Below, in pieces: positions 45,151 through 54,148 of a stretch of DNA of 64,000 nt. Source of the DNA: Nostoc sp. CENA543 (GTDB taxonomy: Bacteria; Cyanobacteriota; Cyanobacteriia; Cyanobacteriales; Nostocaceae). Position 1 is the stretch's first letter, and each line of letters starts with the position of its first letter. A model generated the notes under the pieces. That model saw only the letters and a list, made by a program, of their open reading frames with translations, was not told where the DNA came from and made no database searches. The translations under genes and the position numbers were made by a program. Location: assembly GCF_002896875.1 (NCBI RefSeq), contig NZ_CP023278.1:6844501-6908500 (forward strand), given 5' to 3'.

Positions 45151-45351
45151 CTAAGCGATAAGTGCGTGTTGGTTTTTTTGAATACTAACAAAAAAACAGA
45201 TGTTTATGGGACTGCCTAATATATTGCAATACTCATGAGAGCCAATCGCAGGGCTAATGACTGTAGCGTTTACATCATTAAATCGCCGGCATAGTTGGTA
45301 AATAATCTCTGGAGTCAGGTGTTTTTTGGTGCGGTTAACAGACTCATCAAC
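45151..45351 (-). pseudogene. 66-codon reading frame without a start codon
   Basis: An open frame of 66 codons, not fitting the usual start rules (it begins at GTT after an in-frame TAA, with no ATG, GTG or TTG upstream). The translation has a protein-like look: LTPEIIYQLCRRFNDVNATVISP, GSHEYCNILGSPINICFF, QKNQHALIA. It could be a gene fragment or a relic. I do not recognise it. Confidence 0.35.
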
Positions 45352-45420
45352 TTAATAGTGCATGGCGATCGCTACTGCTGGACTCTATGACTCTATTAAA
45401 CAGTATATAGCATAACTAGT

Positions 45421-45495
45421 TTGAGAGTGCTGAGTTGAGAGTGCTGAGTTGTGTTAGCGGTAGCGGGGCGTTGAGCAGCGTGCTGTTAGCGGTAG
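45421..45495. repeat. Tandem repeats in the rsfS-glycosyltransferase gap
   Basis: TTGAGAGTGCTGAG twice in tandem (45421-45448), then TGTTAGCGGTAG twice (45452-45463 and 45484-45495). No gene. Confidence 0.7.
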
Positions 45496-45547
45496 GGCGG
45501 TGTTTAGCATGTGCTGGGTAGAAATTTTAGTACCTAGTCACGAGTTT

Positions 45548-45609
45548 CACAAATAACAAAACAGGACTTGGGGAATCTAGAATTTATAACCCAATGTCCT
45601 GAATTTGTG
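45548..45609. terminator. Hairpin downstream of the glycosyltransferase gene
   Basis: Outer arms CACAAAT (45548-45554) / ATTTGTG (45603-45609), inner arms CAGGACTTGGG (45562-45572) / CCCAATGTCCTG (45590-45601). T-run follows on the plus strand only, so as a stop for the minus-strand gene it is unproven. Confidence 0.4.
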
Positions 45610-45657
45610 TTTTTAGCTATTTGATTAACTGAGTCGGGATTTAAGCGTAGAAAGGAA

Positions 45658-46929
45658 CTAGACTTCTTGCTTAGAGACTACTTCTGATCCCACTTTTTCA
45701 GCATCCGCAGTCACAGCATAAAATAGATTTTCATACTGGTTTAAAGCTTGCTCAAAAGCGTACTGCTCTACAGCATATTTTCGGCTGTTGTAACCTAAAG
45801 TTTTCGCTTTTTCTGGATGTTGATATAGGTCTAAAGTTGCCTTAGCTAAAGCTTCAGGGTCTTCAGGCTCAACCACTATACCGCCCCCACTTTGTCTAAT
45901 GGCTTTAGCCGCCGTGCCGCTTTGGGGTACGGAAGCAATGATGGCTCTACCACTAGCCAGTAAAACTTGAATTTTTGATGGCATATTGAAGGAAATTACA
46001 TTCTTCTTCTGCACAACTAAACCAATATCTGCGGCTGCTAACATTTGTGGCAAATGTTCACGGGGTTGAAACGGTAGTAACAAAACGTTATCAGCACCAC
46101 AGTCTAAGCAATATTGTTGTAGTCTCTGCAAGCCTTTAGCTTCCCCAACAATCACAAAGGCAATTTCTGGAATATGACGTAACATCGCCGCCGCTTTAAT
46201 TACGGTCTCTAAACCTTGTGTCAAGGCAATGTTACCAGAATACAACACTACAAATTTGTCATTGAGGTTGTGTGCAGCCCGAAAAGAGCTGTTTTCCTTT
46301 GATAAGGGACGAATAAAATTGACATCTACCCAATTGGGGATTTGATCAATTTTTTGTTCTGGTACACCCTTAGAGAGTAAGTTGTCTACAAACCCATCGG
46401 CAATAACGCTAACTTTAGTAGCACTTTTATAAGCAAATTTCTCCAATAGAGAAAAGACTTTAATTAACCATTTATTTTTGAGTAAACCAACATGAATGGC
46501 TGCTTCCGGTAAAATATCCTGCAAATTCAAAACTACAGGACAAGCACGCAACCATCCTAACAAAGCCGCAGGTACACAAACTGGTAATGATGGTGATGTG
46601 GATAAAATCACATCAGGCCGCCAGCCAAAAAGGGCAGGCCAAAAGCTGGTAGCCACAAAACTCGCATCCAGTAAAACTCGGTCTATCAGTTTGGGTTGTG
46701 GACGAATCCAAACAAAACTACGTTGAATCTGGACACCATTTTTGTACTCATTAACGTACCATTTACCCCGATATCCTTCGTAAATTTGCCTTTCTGGGTA
46801 GTTTGGCATGGCTGTAACTACCCGCACTTGGTGTCCTCTTTTGACCAGTCCCTCTGCTAATTCCGTCATCAGTGGGGCAATCCCAATCGGTTCTGGATAG
46901 TAATTGTAAGAGTAGATTAAAATCCGCAT
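45658..46929 (-). CDS. Glycosyltransferase family 4 (WcaI-like)
   Basis: 423 residues. N-terminal MRILIYSYNYYPEPIGIAPLMTELAEGL is WcaI-like; the Rossmann-B half has VVLYSGNIALTQGLETVIKAAAML and the catalytic-type ADIGLVVQKK...SFNMPSKIQVLLASGRAIIASV. Likely adds a sugar to an extracellular polysaccharide; acceptor unknown. Single gene. Confidence 0.88.
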   Translation of the reverse strand: MRILIYSYNYYPEPIGIAPLMTELAEGLVKRGHQVRVVTAMPNYPERQIYEGYRGKWYVNEYKNGVQIQRSFVWIRPQPKLIDRVLLDASFVATSFWPALFGWRPDVILSTSPSLPVCVPAALLGWLRACPVVLNLQDILPEAAIHVGLLKNKWLIKVFSLLEKFAYKSATKVSVIADGFVDNLLSKGVPEQKIDQIPNWVDVNFIRPLSKENSSFRAAHNLNDKFVVLYSGNIALTQGLETVIKAAAMLRHIPEIAFVIVGEAKGLQRLQQYCLDCGADNVLLLPFQPREHLPQMLAAADIGLVVQKKNVISFNMPSKIQVLLASGRAIIASVPQSGTAAKAIRQSGGGIVVEPEDPEALAKATLDLYQHPEKAKTLGYNSRKYAVEQYAFEQALNQYENLFYAVTADAEKVGSEVVSKQEV

Positions 46930-48095
46930 AACAAATTAGTCAGAATTCCCTGGCGATTTTGGAACATGAAAGTTTTTGTCCTAATTGAATACTGCCCTTT
47001 TTTGAAAGCATCTATTCAAACTGAACATATCTAAATTTTGACTTTAGATAGCCGATTTGTCAGTGTTTTCTAGTTAAAGATTGAGTAAATATCTTAGTGG
47101 ATTTCTTAGGTAGGTAATGACCTATGATCAGTTCATTCCTGTAAGAATCACTGATACTTACTTTATCTAAATCTAAGCATAATTTCTATGAGGATTAATT
47201 AAACTTTCTACTAATAAACAGTACATCTTTGTAAAGTGTAGGTAAAAACTAGTGTTTAAGCAAGTGTAATCGTTTTTATTTAATTAGAAATACAGTGCTT
47301 ATCAACTTAAAAAAGTCTATATCCCATGAGGATGAATTTCAGTGATAATGGGGATATCAAATTTTCCTGATTTCAACTAGGTTGATTTTTGAATCGTGAT
47401 TCAATTCACCAGTGCAATATCCTAACACAAAAAAGCAACATTTAACTTAAATATCCCTCATATTAGCTAATTTACGCCCAAAATTTTCAGGACATAAATC
47501 TAATTCTCTACATATTAATCATGGCGTGATACCTTGATAATCAGGGATTTTGGCGGCTTGTCGTCAGCTTTAAAACGTCAATACCATAATGTTTAGCTAT
47601 TAAATTATAGATATTTCGATGACGATTATTTTTTTATGCTAGAAAAATAATCATCATTAAAACCTGAAATATTTAGATAGAGACAATGGTTTGATTTTAT
47701 TTCTGATATTTGCTGAGACTTTTACAATGAACTTGAGCATTTGCATAGTGACTTGAGTCATATTAGGGACAAAATTCTGATAGTGATCCAGGCTGATAAT
47801 CTCATCAAAGATTTCTGGGAATCATATAGTGCTAGGAGTGAAAATAGCAACACCATCCAGACGAAAAAGTTACAGATAATGTTTCTCCGTGAATCCACTC
47901 CTAAGACAGATTGACAAAAAAGACATAGAGTTGGAAATTCAGTGATTACCGGTAATGGTATTTAACTAACTTCATTGAAAATCACGGAAGTTTCGGAAAT
48001 TTTTGGCACAAAGTGATACTCCCAAATAAAAAATATCCCATTGCTTAGGTAGGTAAGCAGGGGAGTGAAGCTTTAGCGTATATGAATGAGGATTT
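46930..48095. other. Long gene-free intergenic region
   Basis: 1.17 kb of AT-rich DNA between the glycosyltransferase and transporter genes. No reading frame of 60 codons, no tRNA, no recognisable riboswitch, repeat or insertion-sequence end. It may hold promoters or a non-coding RNA, which I cannot demonstrate. Confidence 0.6.
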
Positions 48096-48836
48096 TTAGA
48101 GGATTTGCGAGAGGAATTTGCGGGTTCGTTCTTCTTGGGGTTGGGTGAAAAATTGATCGGGTGTGGCTGATTCGACTAAATTTCCACCATCCATTAAAAC
48201 TACACGGTCAGCGACTTCACGGGCAAATCCCACTTCATGGGTAACTACTACCATTGTCATACCTTCAGAGGCAAGCTGTCGCATGACATCTAATACTTCT
48301 CTAACCATTTCTGGGTCTAGTGCAGATGTAGGTTCGTCGAATAGCATAATTTTAGGCTGCATAGCTAAAGCACGGGCGATCGCCACCCGTTGTTGTTGTC
48401 CTCCAGATAGCTGTCCTGGATATTTATTAGCTTGAGCTAAAATTCCTACTCGTTCTAATAGTTGCATAGCCAATTCTTCGGCCTTGGCTTTCTGCCAACG
48501 ACGTACCCAAATAGGAGCTAGAGTGATATTTTGCAGCACTGTCAAATGGGGAAATAAATTAAACTGTTGAAATACCATCCCCACTTCTCGCCGAATTGCG
48601 TCTATGTTTCGCAAGTCATGACTGAGAGTTATACCATCAATGTTAATTTTGCCTTTTTGGTATTCTTCTAAGGCATTAAATGTGCGGATAAAAGTTGATT
48701 TTCCTGAACCAGAAGGCCCCATTAAAACTACAACCTCTCCACGGTAGACTGTTAAACTCACACCTTGGAGGACATGAAATTTGCCATACCATTTATGAAC
48801 ATCTTCAGCAATAATGATGGGTATTTGTTCGCTCAT
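48096..48836 (-). CDS. bgtA: Amino-acid ABC transporter ATPase
   Basis: 246 residues. Walker [11 protein letters not shown]-loop [12 protein letters not shown], signature [16 protein letters not shown], Walker [14 protein letters not shown]-loop VVTHEVGFA: a complete GlnQ-type ATPase of polar amino-acid uptake. Last gene of the SBP-permease-permease-ATPase order natF-natG-natH-bgtA known in Anabaena as the N-II neutral/acidic amino-acid system. The symbol is by gene order and family. Confidence 0.88.
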   Translation of the reverse strand: MSEQIPIIIAEDVHKWYGKFHVLQGVSLTVYRGEVVVLMGPSGSGKSTFIRTFNALEEYQKGKINIDGITLSHDLRNIDAIRREVGMVFQQFNLFPHLTVLQNITLAPIWVRRWQKAKAEELAMQLLERVGILAQANKYPGQLSGGQQQRVAIARALAMQPKIMLFDEPTSALDPEMVREVLDVMRQLASEGMTMVVVTHEVGFAREVADRVVLMDGGNLVESATPDQFFTQPQEERTRKFLSQIL

Positions 48837-48873
48837 GAGTGTTTACCGGAAAAATAAGGGTGTAGGGGTGTAG

Positions 48874-48936
48874 GGAAGACAAGGGAGACAAGGAAGACAA
48901 GGAAGACAAGGGAGACAAGGGAGACAAGGAAGACAA
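48874..48936. repeat. Seven tandem copies of GGAAGACAA/GGGAGACAA
   Basis: Seven 9-bp units (four GGAAGACAA, three GGGAGACAA) in a row, 63 bp. The repeats show no ORF and lie between natH and bgtA. Confidence 0.95.
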
Positions 48937-48969
48937 GGTAGGAGATGAGAAAAACTATTCCCTGTTCTC

Positions 48970-49032
48970 TAATGACTAATGACTATTGACTAATGACTAT
49001 TGACTAATGACTATTGACTAATGACTATTGAC
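48970..49032. repeat. Nine tandem heptamers TAATGAC/TATTGAC, running into the natH stop codon
   Basis: Nine 7-bp units (five TAATGAC, four TATTGAC), mostly alternating. The last units encode the final residues and the stop codon of natH (TAG at 49025-49027). So the repeat expands exactly up to the coding end. Confidence 0.95.
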
Positions 49033-50041
49033 TCAACTGTTTCTCCAATCTTCGGGAAGCTAGAGACATAGAGTAACAAAATAGCCAGTAAATTAAACCG
49101 ATAAATAAATATACTTCTGCGTAACGACCGATAAATTGAGGCTGTGCCAATATAGAACGGGCAATGCCTGTAAGTTCTACTAAGCCTACAAGGGATAATA
49201 GGGAAGTATCTTTAAATAAGCCGATAAATTGCCCGACAATGGCGGGAATTACTGCTCGTAACGCTTGCGGTAAAACGATAAATATTACTGTTAGAGGTGT
49301 GTTTAATCCTAATGCTTTGGCTGCTTCTATTTGTCCGCGAGAAATAGCCTGTAGTCCACCACGCACATTTTCTGCCATATAAGCAGCACTGAACAATACT
49401 AAACCGGCGATCGCTCTCACTACTCTGTCTAAACGTACATCGGTGGCAAAAAATAGGGGTAACATGACTTGGGCGAGAAATAAAATCCCAATTAGGGGAA
49501 CTCCGCGCACAATTTCAATATAAAGAATACAAAACCAACGCACTACAGGCAAATTGCTAGTTCTTCCTAAAGCTAGTAAAACCCCTACAGGAAAGGACAA
49601 CACAATACTAACTGCGGCCATTAGTAAGGTTAGTAACAAACCATTCCACAAATTGCTGGGTACGGGCGATAAACCAAATCCACCACCAATTAACCACAAA
49701 ATCACAGGGAAAGATAACAACCATATTAAGGAAAGCCAAGGGGCGATAAGTTTAGCAATGGTAAACTTTTGCTTACCCAAGAATGCCCCGACTGTGATTG
49801 TGCTTAAAGTTGTAATGATGGCTAACACTAACCAAATTCGCCAGTATTGACTTTGAGGATATCTACCAAATAAAAATAAATGGAAGTTGACTTGAATTAC
49901 TGCCCATTGTGCTTGAGTAGTAGCCCAAATGATGATTCCCCGCAACACCCAAAGCAAGAACACTAAGCAAATCACAGTTAATAAACTGTTGTACCAGTTG
50001 CTAAAAAGGTTTTTACGTAGCCAAGTTAGTTGTTTAGTCAT
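49025..50041 (-). CDS. natH: Amino-acid ABC transporter permease (second)
   Basis: 338 residues. N-terminal helices then the HisM/GlnP-type domain from about residue 135: WNGLLLTLLMAAVSIVLSFPVGVLLALGR and the EAA loop GQIEAAKALGLN. Pairs with the natG permease as a heterodimer (AapQM-like). The stop and last two codons lie in the heptamer repeat; the start (ATGACTAA) also lies in a heptamer. Confidence 0.87.
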   Translation of the reverse strand: MTKQLTWLRKNLFSNWYNSLLTVICLVFLLWVLRGIIIWATTQAQWAVIQVNFHLFLFGRYPQSQYWRIWLVLAIITTLSTITVGAFLGKQKFTIAKLIAPWLSLIWLLSFPVILWLIGGGFGLSPVPSNLWNGLLLTLLMAAVSIVLSFPVGVLLALGRTSNLPVVRWFCILYIEIVRGVPLIGILFLAQVMLPLFFATDVRLDRVVRAIAGLVLFSAAYMAENVRGGLQAISRGQIEAAKALGLNTPLTVIFIVLPQALRAVIPAIVGQFIGLFKDTSLLSLVGLVELTGIARSILAQPQFIGRYAEVYLFIGLIYWLFCYSMSLASRRLEKQLSQ

Positions 50042-50086
50042 TAGTTATTAGTCAATAGTCATTAGTCAATAGTCAATGGTTCTTAA

Positions 50087-51013
50087 TTACCTTTCTCTAA
50101 TTTGAACTCTGCGATTGAATAGGTTCATGATTAGAGAGATGGTTAAACTGAGGGTGAGGTAGGTGAGGGTGAGGATTAACATGACTTCTACGGCTTTACC
50201 TGTTTGATTAAAGGTAGTAGAAGCAACAAAATAGAGGTCAGGATAGCCGATCGCGATCGCTAAACTGGAATTTTTGGTGAGATTGAGATATTGGCTAGTC
50301 AGAGGGGGAATAATGACGCGCAAGGCTTGGGGCAGAATAACTAAACGCATAATAATACTAGGTTTTAATCCTAGCGATCGCGCGGCTTCCCATTGTCCTT
50401 TGGGGACTGAACTAATCCCACCACGAACAATTTCTGCAATGAATGCACCTGTATAGAATGTCAATCCCAAAAGCAAAGCCGCAAACTCTGGAGAGAGGTT
50501 AAACCAAGGTGTTGTTATGCCATTTTGACTGAAACTCAAAAATCCCCACAGACTGATTTGATTTTCAATTTTGGGAAAACTTAAAAAAACAGCGAAGTAC
50601 CAAAACAACAATTGCAACAGTAGGGGTGTATTGCGGAAAACTTCGACATAAACCAGCATGATGTTCCTGACTAGCCAGTTGTCAGACAGTCTGCCAATTC
50701 CAGCCATAACACCGATAATCGTTGTAAAGACAATTCCTAACACTGCTATTCGCAATGAGTTAATCAGTCCCACCCACAAGGCGCGACTATAGGAATCGGT
50801 TGGTTGATAAGCAATTGGTGTTTCGCCAATATCAAAGGATGCTTGTTGGTTCAAAAAGCCGAAACCAAACTGAATTCCCAATTGCTGTAAGTTGCGATTG
50901 AGATTTATCCACAGTATCGCCACAATAGCGAGTGCTAAAACTACAGCAATCAGTTGTCCAGCAATTCGCCAAAAGCGATCATCTCGCCAAAAAGGGGGTT
51001 TAGTGTTGGTCAT
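50087..51013 (-). CDS. natG: Amino-acid ABC transporter permease (first)
   Basis: 308 residues. First helix LIAVVLALAIVAILW, then the permease domain SRALWVGLINSLRIAVLGIVFTT, and EAA loop GQWEAARSLGLKPS. The long periplasmic segment between the first two helices is typical of AapQ/NatG. Heptamers of the GTCATTA kind separate it from both neighbours. Confidence 0.87.
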   Translation of the reverse strand: MTNTKPPFWRDDRFWRIAGQLIAVVLALAIVAILWINLNRNLQQLGIQFGFGFLNQQASFDIGETPIAYQPTDSYSRALWVGLINSLRIAVLGIVFTTIIGVMAGIGRLSDNWLVRNIMLVYVEVFRNTPLLLQLLFWYFAVFLSFPKIENQISLWGFLSFSQNGITTPWFNLSPEFAALLLGLTFYTGAFIAEIVRGGISSVPKGQWEAARSLGLKPSIIMRLVILPQALRVIIPPLTSQYLNLTKNSSLAIAIGYPDLYFVASTTFNQTGKAVEVMLILTLTYLTLSLTISLIMNLFNRRVQIRER

Positions 51014-51101
51014 TAGTTATTAGTCATTAGTCATTAGTCATTAGTTTTTCTCCCCCTGCTCCCTGCCCCCTGCCCCCCTGCTTTCCCAGTCCCCAATCCC
51101 T

Positions 51102-52151
51102 TTACCTAAATGGTGGTGAATACAACAGTCCGCCTTTTGTCCACTGCTGATTTTGACCGCGAGGGAGGTTGAGTTTGGTTTTGGGGCCGAGGTTGCGATC
51201 GTAAATTTCGCCATAGTTCCCAACGTGTTTGATGGCTTTCGCAGCAAAGTCGTTAGTTAAACCTAGTCCTTCGCCTAAATTGCCTTCAGTTCCCAATAAA
51301 CGCTTGACATCTGGATCGTTACTGGTGGCTAATTGTCCGACATTCTGGGAGTTGATCCCTAGTTCTTCCGCTTTGATCAGGGCATACACTACCCAAGTTA
51401 GAGTGTCACGCCATTTAGTATTACCTTTGGCTACTGCTGGTGCTAAAGGTTCGGAGGAGATGACTTCATCTAAAATGACGTTATCTTCAGGTTTGGGGAG
51501 GGTTGTACGTCGAGAGACTAAAGCAGAGCGATCGGCGGTGACGGCTTCACAACGTCCTTCGGCATAAGTAGCAAAGGTGACGTTAACATCTTCAAAAACT
51601 ACTGGTTTGTAAGTAATACCGCGTTTTCGCATCTGGTCGGCTAAATTCTGCTCGGTAGTTGTACCTGTTTGTACGCAAATAGCTTTATCTTTCAAGTCTG
51701 CTAGAGACTTAATGTTGCTATTTTTCCGCACCATAATGGCTTGTCCATCATAAAAAACCACGGGTGCAAACTCTAAACCCACTGAGGTAGCACGGCTCAA
51801 TGTCCAGGTTGTGTTCCGGCTGAGAATGTCTACTTCCCCTGTTTGTAAAGCTGTAAACCGTTCTTTGGCATTGAGGTTACGGTATTCTACGGCATCTGGA
51901 TTGTCAAACAAAGCAGCAGCTACGGCACGACAAATATCTACATCTATTCCGCTATATTTGCCGTCTGTGCCAACAAAACTAAATCCTGGTACTTCGCCAC
52001 TGACACCACAAATTACCTGTCCACGGTTTTTGACAGTATCCCAGCGATCTGCTGATGTGTTACTGGGATTTGTGGTTTGTGCTGTGTTACCACCGCAGGC
52101 TGTAGTCGCAAATATTAAGGATGTCCCTAGAATTAAAGTTAATTTCCTCAT
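51102..52151 (-). CDS. natF: Amino-acid ABC transporter substrate-binding lipoprotein
   Basis: 349 residues. Lipoprotein signal ending LIFATTAC with Cys19, then the solute-binding domain: VICGVSGEVPGFSFVGTDGKYSGIDVDICRAVAAALF and FTALQTGEVDILSRNTTWT. AapJ-like family for general amino acids. First gene of natFGH-bgtA. An inverted repeat ATACAA-TAT-TTGTAT at 52189-52203, 38 bp upstream, may be regulatory. Confidence 0.88.
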   Translation of the reverse strand: MRKLTLILGTSLIFATTACGGNTAQTTNPSNTSADRWDTVKNRGQVICGVSGEVPGFSFVGTDGKYSGIDVDICRAVAAALFDNPDAVEYRNLNAKERFTALQTGEVDILSRNTTWTLSRATSVGLEFAPVVFYDGQAIMVRKNSNIKSLADLKDKAICVQTGTTTEQNLADQMRKRGITYKPVVFEDVNVTFATYAEGRCEAVTADRSALVSRRTTLPKPEDNVILDEVISSEPLAPAVAKGNTKWRDTLTWVVYALIKAEELGINSQNVGQLATSNDPDVKRLLGTEGNLGEGLGLTNDFAAKAIKHVGNYGEIYDRNLGPKTKLNLPRGQNQQWTKGGLLYSPPFR

Positions 52152-52188
52152 ACTTCAAAGATGATTGTTGCTAAAGATGTGTTTGTAA

Positions 52189-52203
52189 ATACAATATTTG
52201 TAT
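52189..52203. promoter_or_regulatory. Inverted repeat upstream of natF
   Basis: ATACAA-TAT-TTGTAT, a 6-bp palindrome with a 3-bp spacer, 38 bp before the natF start. Could be an operator; it does not match the NtcA consensus (GTA-N8-TAC). The rest of 52152-52803 is AT-rich and gene-free. Confidence 0.3.
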
Positions 52204-52803
52204 GAAATCAGATTTACTCCTGTAATATAAAGCTTTTTTAGCCCCTATTGTTGCACTTTTATGCACAGCCGAAATATTAATGATTTTCTTGATTTGTTGA
52301 TTTTGTATTTATAGAAAATCAATCCTCATCTTTACAGCTTTAATAAACCATAGAAAATAATTGCTGTTGTATTTTTTTTGGTTAAACAATCTTGTTCTGA
52401 AAATATGTTAGTTTTTGATTTTTTACTATAATGTTTTATCTAAAATTTAAAAGAAAAATATTTCATAATTTGTAATCGATTAAAATATAAACCTGTTCAT
52501 GGTTGGCAAATTTATTGATTCTGCCTTTTTAATGAAGATATTGTGTCTAGAGTTTTGTGGAAAAGCAACTTTAATTTTTCTCTGTAATGATGTCACTACT
52601 AAAGGAGAGATATTTGATTAATGTATCTGATTTATTTGGTTAATAGTAAGATCCCAATATTTTTGGGTGGTAAAGTCAGAGAATCTAGACTTTGTAATGA
52701 AAATAGGGATGTTTTTTTCAACTAATTCAATCTAAGCGATCGCCACTAAGGGGTTAAACTAGTCTTCGTGACAGCTGCTCCACCGTTACTTAAAGAGGGT
52801 TTT

Positions 52804-53361
52804 ATGGGAGCTAACCTCAAGCAAATTGCCAATTACTTAGACAAACTAGGCTGGGACTACCGTCTTGATGAGGAAGAAGACAGGATTATCACAGGTGTAG
52901 AAGCTGATAATTTAGAAGATTTTTTAATAGTTGTCCAACTAGATGAAGAGGGCAAATTTTTTCGCCTATTCGCGCCTCATGTTCTTCCAGGAGTGGAGAA
53001 TCATCCCTACAAGGCGGCTATCTTACAGACGATGTTGGCTATTTCTTGGGAAACAAAAATGCTCCAGTGGGAATATGATCCCTCAGATGGTGAAATTCGG
53101 GCCATTATTGAATTCCCCCTAGAAGATGCACTGCTAACAGAAAGACAATTTCATCGTTGTCTGAGTGGATTAATTCAAATTGTTGACAATATAGCTATCC
53201 CGCGCTTGCATGAGGTGATGGCTACAGGTAACGATCCTGGGAATATAGAACTTGGGGAAAGAATCTTGCTGAGTATCCAGGAAGAAGCACCAGGATTGCT
53301 GGATTTACTGGCAAAAGCCATTGAAGCCAGAAAGCGAAGAGGAAGTTTTCCTACAGAGTGA
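52804..53361 (+). CDS. YbjN-like peptide-binding domain protein
   Basis: 185 residues from the ATG at 52804 (AGAGGG just upstream); a GTG 12 codons earlier is possible. Opens LKQIANYLDKLGWDYRLDEEEDRI, followed by a VQLDEEGKFFRLFAP strand and helices LHEVMATG, typical of the YbjN/CesT-like chaperone fold of cyanobacteria. Function unknown. Likely in one unit with the DUF3318 gene 77 bp downstream. Confidence 0.7.
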   Translation: MGANLKQIANYLDKLGWDYRLDEEEDRIITGVEADNLEDFLIVVQLDEEGKFFRLFAPHVLPGVENHPYKAAILQTMLAISWETKMLQWEYDPSDGEIRAIIEFPLEDALLTERQFHRCLSGLIQIVDNIAIPRLHEVMATGNDPGNIELGERILLSIQEEAPGLLDLLAKAIEARKRRGSFPTE

Positions 53362-53438
53362 GACGAAACACCACTTAAATAGCTATACTCCAAAGTGATA
53401 CCCTCACTATATACTAAAATTTTCTAGGGCTGGATTTT

Positions 53439-54083
53439 ATGACATCCTATGCAACCTCCTCTGCCAAAGCGGAAATGAGTGAACTCCGGCGGTTAAAAGG
53501 CTTACTACCGCCAGAATTGCAGAGTTGGGTCACGGTTGAAGGCACAACTGAGGTCAATCCACCCCTGATCCGCAGCGAAGAAATAGGTAAAGACCAAGTA
53601 GAGATTCAAATTGACTTGGTGAAATGGGATACTCTAGCAATGGATCAGCGTAATCTGCTGTTCTGGCATGAAGTAGCCCGTATTCAAAATGACACAATTC
53701 CCAAAGATGGTTGGGAAATGGCAGCTTTAGCCATCGGTTTAGGTGGTGCTGTCGGCGAGTTGTGGGTACAGGATGGATTATTGTTAGTGTTAGCTTTGGC
53801 ACTGTGTGGTGTTTCAGGCTGGCGACTATATCAAAAGAATAATGGCGAGAAGCAAATGCGAGAATTAATTGATGCAGACGAGAAAGCGATCGCACTAGCA
53901 ACTCGTTTCGGTTATAGTCTCCCTAATGCTTACAAGAGTCTAGGTAGTGCTTTAAAAACCATGATCGATAATACTCCTAGCAAACGCCAGCGTTCTCGCT
54001 ATGAAGCCAGGCTTTCCGCTCTCAAGCGTAGTGCGAATAAAGCCAAGGCTAAATCTAGAAGCACAGAAGACGGCGGAATTTAA
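53439..54083 (+). CDS. DUF3318-family protein
   Basis: 214 residues. ELRRLKGLLPPELQSWV at the N-terminus, VKWDTLAMDQRNLLFWHEVARIQND in the middle (matches DUF3318), then two hydrophobic helices (GWEMAALAIGLGGAVGEL, LLLVLALALCGVSGW) and a long basic C-terminal tail. Cyanobacterial family of unknown role. A convergent hairpin follows. Confidence 0.83.
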   Translation: MTSYATSSAKAEMSELRRLKGLLPPELQSWVTVEGTTEVNPPLIRSEEIGKDQVEIQIDLVKWDTLAMDQRNLLFWHEVARIQNDTIPKDGWEMAALAIGLGGAVGELWVQDGLLLVLALALCGVSGWRLYQKNNGEKQMRELIDADEKAIALATRFGYSLPNAYKSLGSALKTMIDNTPSKRQRSRYEARLSALKRSANKAKAKSRSTEDGGI

Positions 54084-54100
54084 TCTACAAAAATTAATTA

Positions 54101-54119
54101 GGGTGGGTATTGCCCACCC
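54101..54119. terminator. Hairpin between convergent genes
   Basis: GGGTGGG-TATTG-CCCACCC (54101-54107 / 54113-54119). Lies between the DUF3318 gene (plus) and phytase-like gene (minus). No T-run, but the position suggests a shared stop. Confidence 0.5.
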
Positions 54120-54148
54120 CATGATTTAATTATTGATTTTTCAAAAGC

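Noticed and set aside
48874-49032. Regular repeats as a possible CRISPR array
   Set aside because: Units of 9 and 7 bp are directly adjacent with no unique spacers and no cas genes nearby; they are heptamer/nonamer tandem repeats.
52180-52203. NtcA binding site upstream of natF
   Set aside because: The ATACAA-TAT-TTGTAT palindrome does not match GTA-N8-TAC.
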